A stretch of 64,000 nucleotides of DNA, from NCBI GenBank assembly GCA_037951105.1, contig JBAMJV010003374.1:251001-315000 (forward strand), given 5' to 3'. Source of the DNA: Echinarachnius parma. Taxonomy: Eukaryota > Echinodermata > Echinoidea > Clypeasteroida > Echinarachniidae. A program made the position numbers and the translations under genes. Each line of letters opens with the position of its first letter. Positions within the stretch are counted from its first letter, which is position 1. The notes beneath the pieces were generated by a model. It searched no databases and was not told the origin of the DNA. It saw only the letters and a program-made list of their open reading frames with translations. Of the stretch, positions 59,201 to 62,200 are shown piece after piece.

Positions 59201-62200
59201 AACACTCATGAACGGTTCTGATCTATTGATTTCTTATGGCCACTGTTCAAACATGCGATGCAATTTAAAATATTCCTACTGATGTTGTGCCCCGAGAAGC
59301 AGCAAAACCGATGAAGACAGTTCCAGTATCCAGCGGCTGACTCTCGTTGTTGAAGGCTCTGCCCGTTCTGGCTTGCAGTTCAAAGTCGTCTCCGTGGTTG
59401 TATCGCAGCATTGTGTATTCCCCGTGTCCATTAAACGTGTAGTCGGCACCGTCAAGAGTGTGGATGTGCGGATCGCCGAAGAACCAGGCTACATCACACA
59501 TAATACACTTTTATTTGAAATGATTAAGGTTATAACAATAAAACTGTTGAAATGATTTGTTTATAAATTATCTAGTCTAAAAACTCTCACATAAATGAAT
59601 CTTTTCTATGAACATGATGAATAACCTGATTTTCCACAAACTTCATTGATCAAGCCCAAAAGCATTTTCCACACATCAACTAAAGTCATTTACGATCTAT
59701 AGAGACTATCATACCTTCTTATCGTTTGAAATGTGTGAGTGTTCCCACATTAACAACATGTATCATACAACGACTGTTGATGATTTGAAAAGAAATATCT
59801 TTACCCATCCATGGAGATCTGTATCCACGGCAAGTTGCCCGAGGTCGTCGTCTTTGGTATAGGTAGCAGAAGTAGTAGCTGTTTGATTTACTGCAACAGT
59901 AGTACCTAGGGAGGATGTCTCTTTCTGCATGCATCAGAGATAAATAATTATGGAGGTTGCTTGATCACGTTATAATGACATGTATACACATGATCAATGT
60001 TATAAATATATAACAGATGATCGCGTGGCATATTAGTACCCGCGTGCGCTTTCCAATTGGTAATCAGTTAGATCCCATTTTCGAATTTAGTTAATACCCA
60101 CTGCACACTTGCATGTAAGCCATCCAATTAATCAACTGCTCTCTACACGTGATATTTGAACCTAAGGAGCGCTATTTGAACAGTTATATGATTTTCCCAA
60201 TGCCAATAAGCCGCTTGGAAAAATATGCTACCCAGGAGGTAGAGATCGCTCACACAATGTTTCCAGGATTAAGCACTTAGATAGTGTTCGATACGATTTA
60301 ATTTTATATAATAGTTGTTATGTAATGATTACTACAGTTATTATAACTTAATTTAATTTGTTCGGCAAATATTCATACAATGTAATAGTTAAGAGATTGT
60401 ATTACATGTACATAAGTTTGCAGCACTTATTTTCCGAACTGGCATAATGCTGAAAGAATTGTTTAACTGCATACAGTACTTTTGTGGTGGGGACGGCGAG
60501 ATTAGCAATAATGTGCACATGTGTCATTAGAAAATATCATCTGACTTATTAACATACCCGTCGTTGATTGGCTAAACACGGTCAAATGACTGGGTGTCAA
60601 TTTGGTATGACACCATGGCCAGAGAGTTATGACACCCCTTTGGCGCGCGCAATGAGAGCCAAAGGTACACGTATAATTTACGCTCACCGTATGTTGTTGT
60701 TGGCATTTCATTTTCAAATTCATGAATTTGTATTAGCCCGCGGATGTAGCCAGATGATATAACAGTTGTTAACTTTGTCGTCGGGAAAATCACGGAATGT
60801 TCCCTCGGGATTTAAAATGCTATTTCGTGAAGAAACTCTTCCCTCAATAGCAGAAATCCCTCAGATGGAACATTAGTGATGTTCCCTCCACCACCATTTA
60901 ACAACTGTATACTGACACGTAAGGTAGTTTGACTTACCCATCCACTGGAGATATTGTGAGTAAGTGAAGAACCATCTGTTGATGGGAGCCGCCTCGTAGA
61001 AGCTTGAGTACCATATGTTACCATAGTAACCTCTTAGCAAGCCCCACCATGAGTACTGACACCTGAAACGTCCTCCGAACCGACCGGAACTCCAAGACTG
61101 GAAACACATGTTTGTATCTATACGAAGGAATAGTCGTTTCGAGTAATTCATAAACCTTTGACAGTATTTGTATCACACATTGTCATTGGCACCGTATAAC
61201 ACATCTCCGGCTTGGTACGAACAGTCACGTTCACGTCACGTTCACGTCACGTGAACGGTTCTGTACCTTTTGTGAAACAGGTCACCCAAATCTACGAAGT
61301 GTAGGGTAAAGTGACCCAACAATTTGTCGTTTTCCATGCCGGTAAAACTCGAATCGTCACGTCTACCAAAACGTGACGCGAGTGTTTAATCATTATTTGT
61401 AAAAGTGAAAGCGCTTGCTACTAAGACTAATAATGACGTCATCCAGAATATTCTCGACGACACAACTTTTCCTTTTTGAGCGATGGAATTCCTATGGAGA
61501 TTGCGTGTTTAAGGATTTGTCGCAGCGCACACAAAATTGTATGTAAGAGTGAATGGGGACCGCGGACAAAGTATCAGACAGTTGTTAGAGGGAGAAAATA
61601 AATCTTTCTAACAGATAACGTTAAATAGAAATGGATAATCAAATTAGAAACTGTGCTTATATTATGTTTGTCTAAACATTCGTGGTCCAAACGGGGATCG
61701 GAAACTGGTTACTCGCTACAGCCAACTACGAACTGTGTCCGCTTAGGCCTAGTTAGCCACCCCGACCGCCATGCGCCAGGGGCTCCGGCCGCGGCCCGTG
61801 GTGCTTGCCTAGCAGTACACGGTGAGGTGGCCAGCTGTTATTACCGGGTTTATTTAACAACACAATTACTTCAAGGGTGACAAGTTACCAATTTGTTTTG
61901 AGCGTCCCTTTGGCCCTGTGTATGCATACTTCAACAATTATTAATTAGGCTCATCTTCAAATCAGACGGTGTGCGCTAGGTCCTGGTCCTGTTGGAACCG
62001 GTCCTGGTCTAGGCTTCGAAAAAATATTACGACTAAAATTACAAAGTAAAAAGCCTTTTATCATTCAAAAAGAGCCATTAAAACAGAAGAGGGCGCTTTT
62101 AAAAAGGCATTGGTTTCAACTATTTTTCATACAAAATTATGCATGTAATGTGTTATTGATATCATGATTAAATAGCGAGATCATCAACAACTATTTAAAA

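Noticed and set aside
60938..61097. Alternative shorter version of the AMOP exon using the TTTCCAG acceptor
   Set aside because: It would need phase 0 from the upstream exon, giving a frame without the conserved cysteines; kept only as a possible alternative splice.
61653..61880. 75-codon open frame in the 2-kb TIR element
   Set aside because: No transposase motif; GC-rich patch inside a non-autonomous element.
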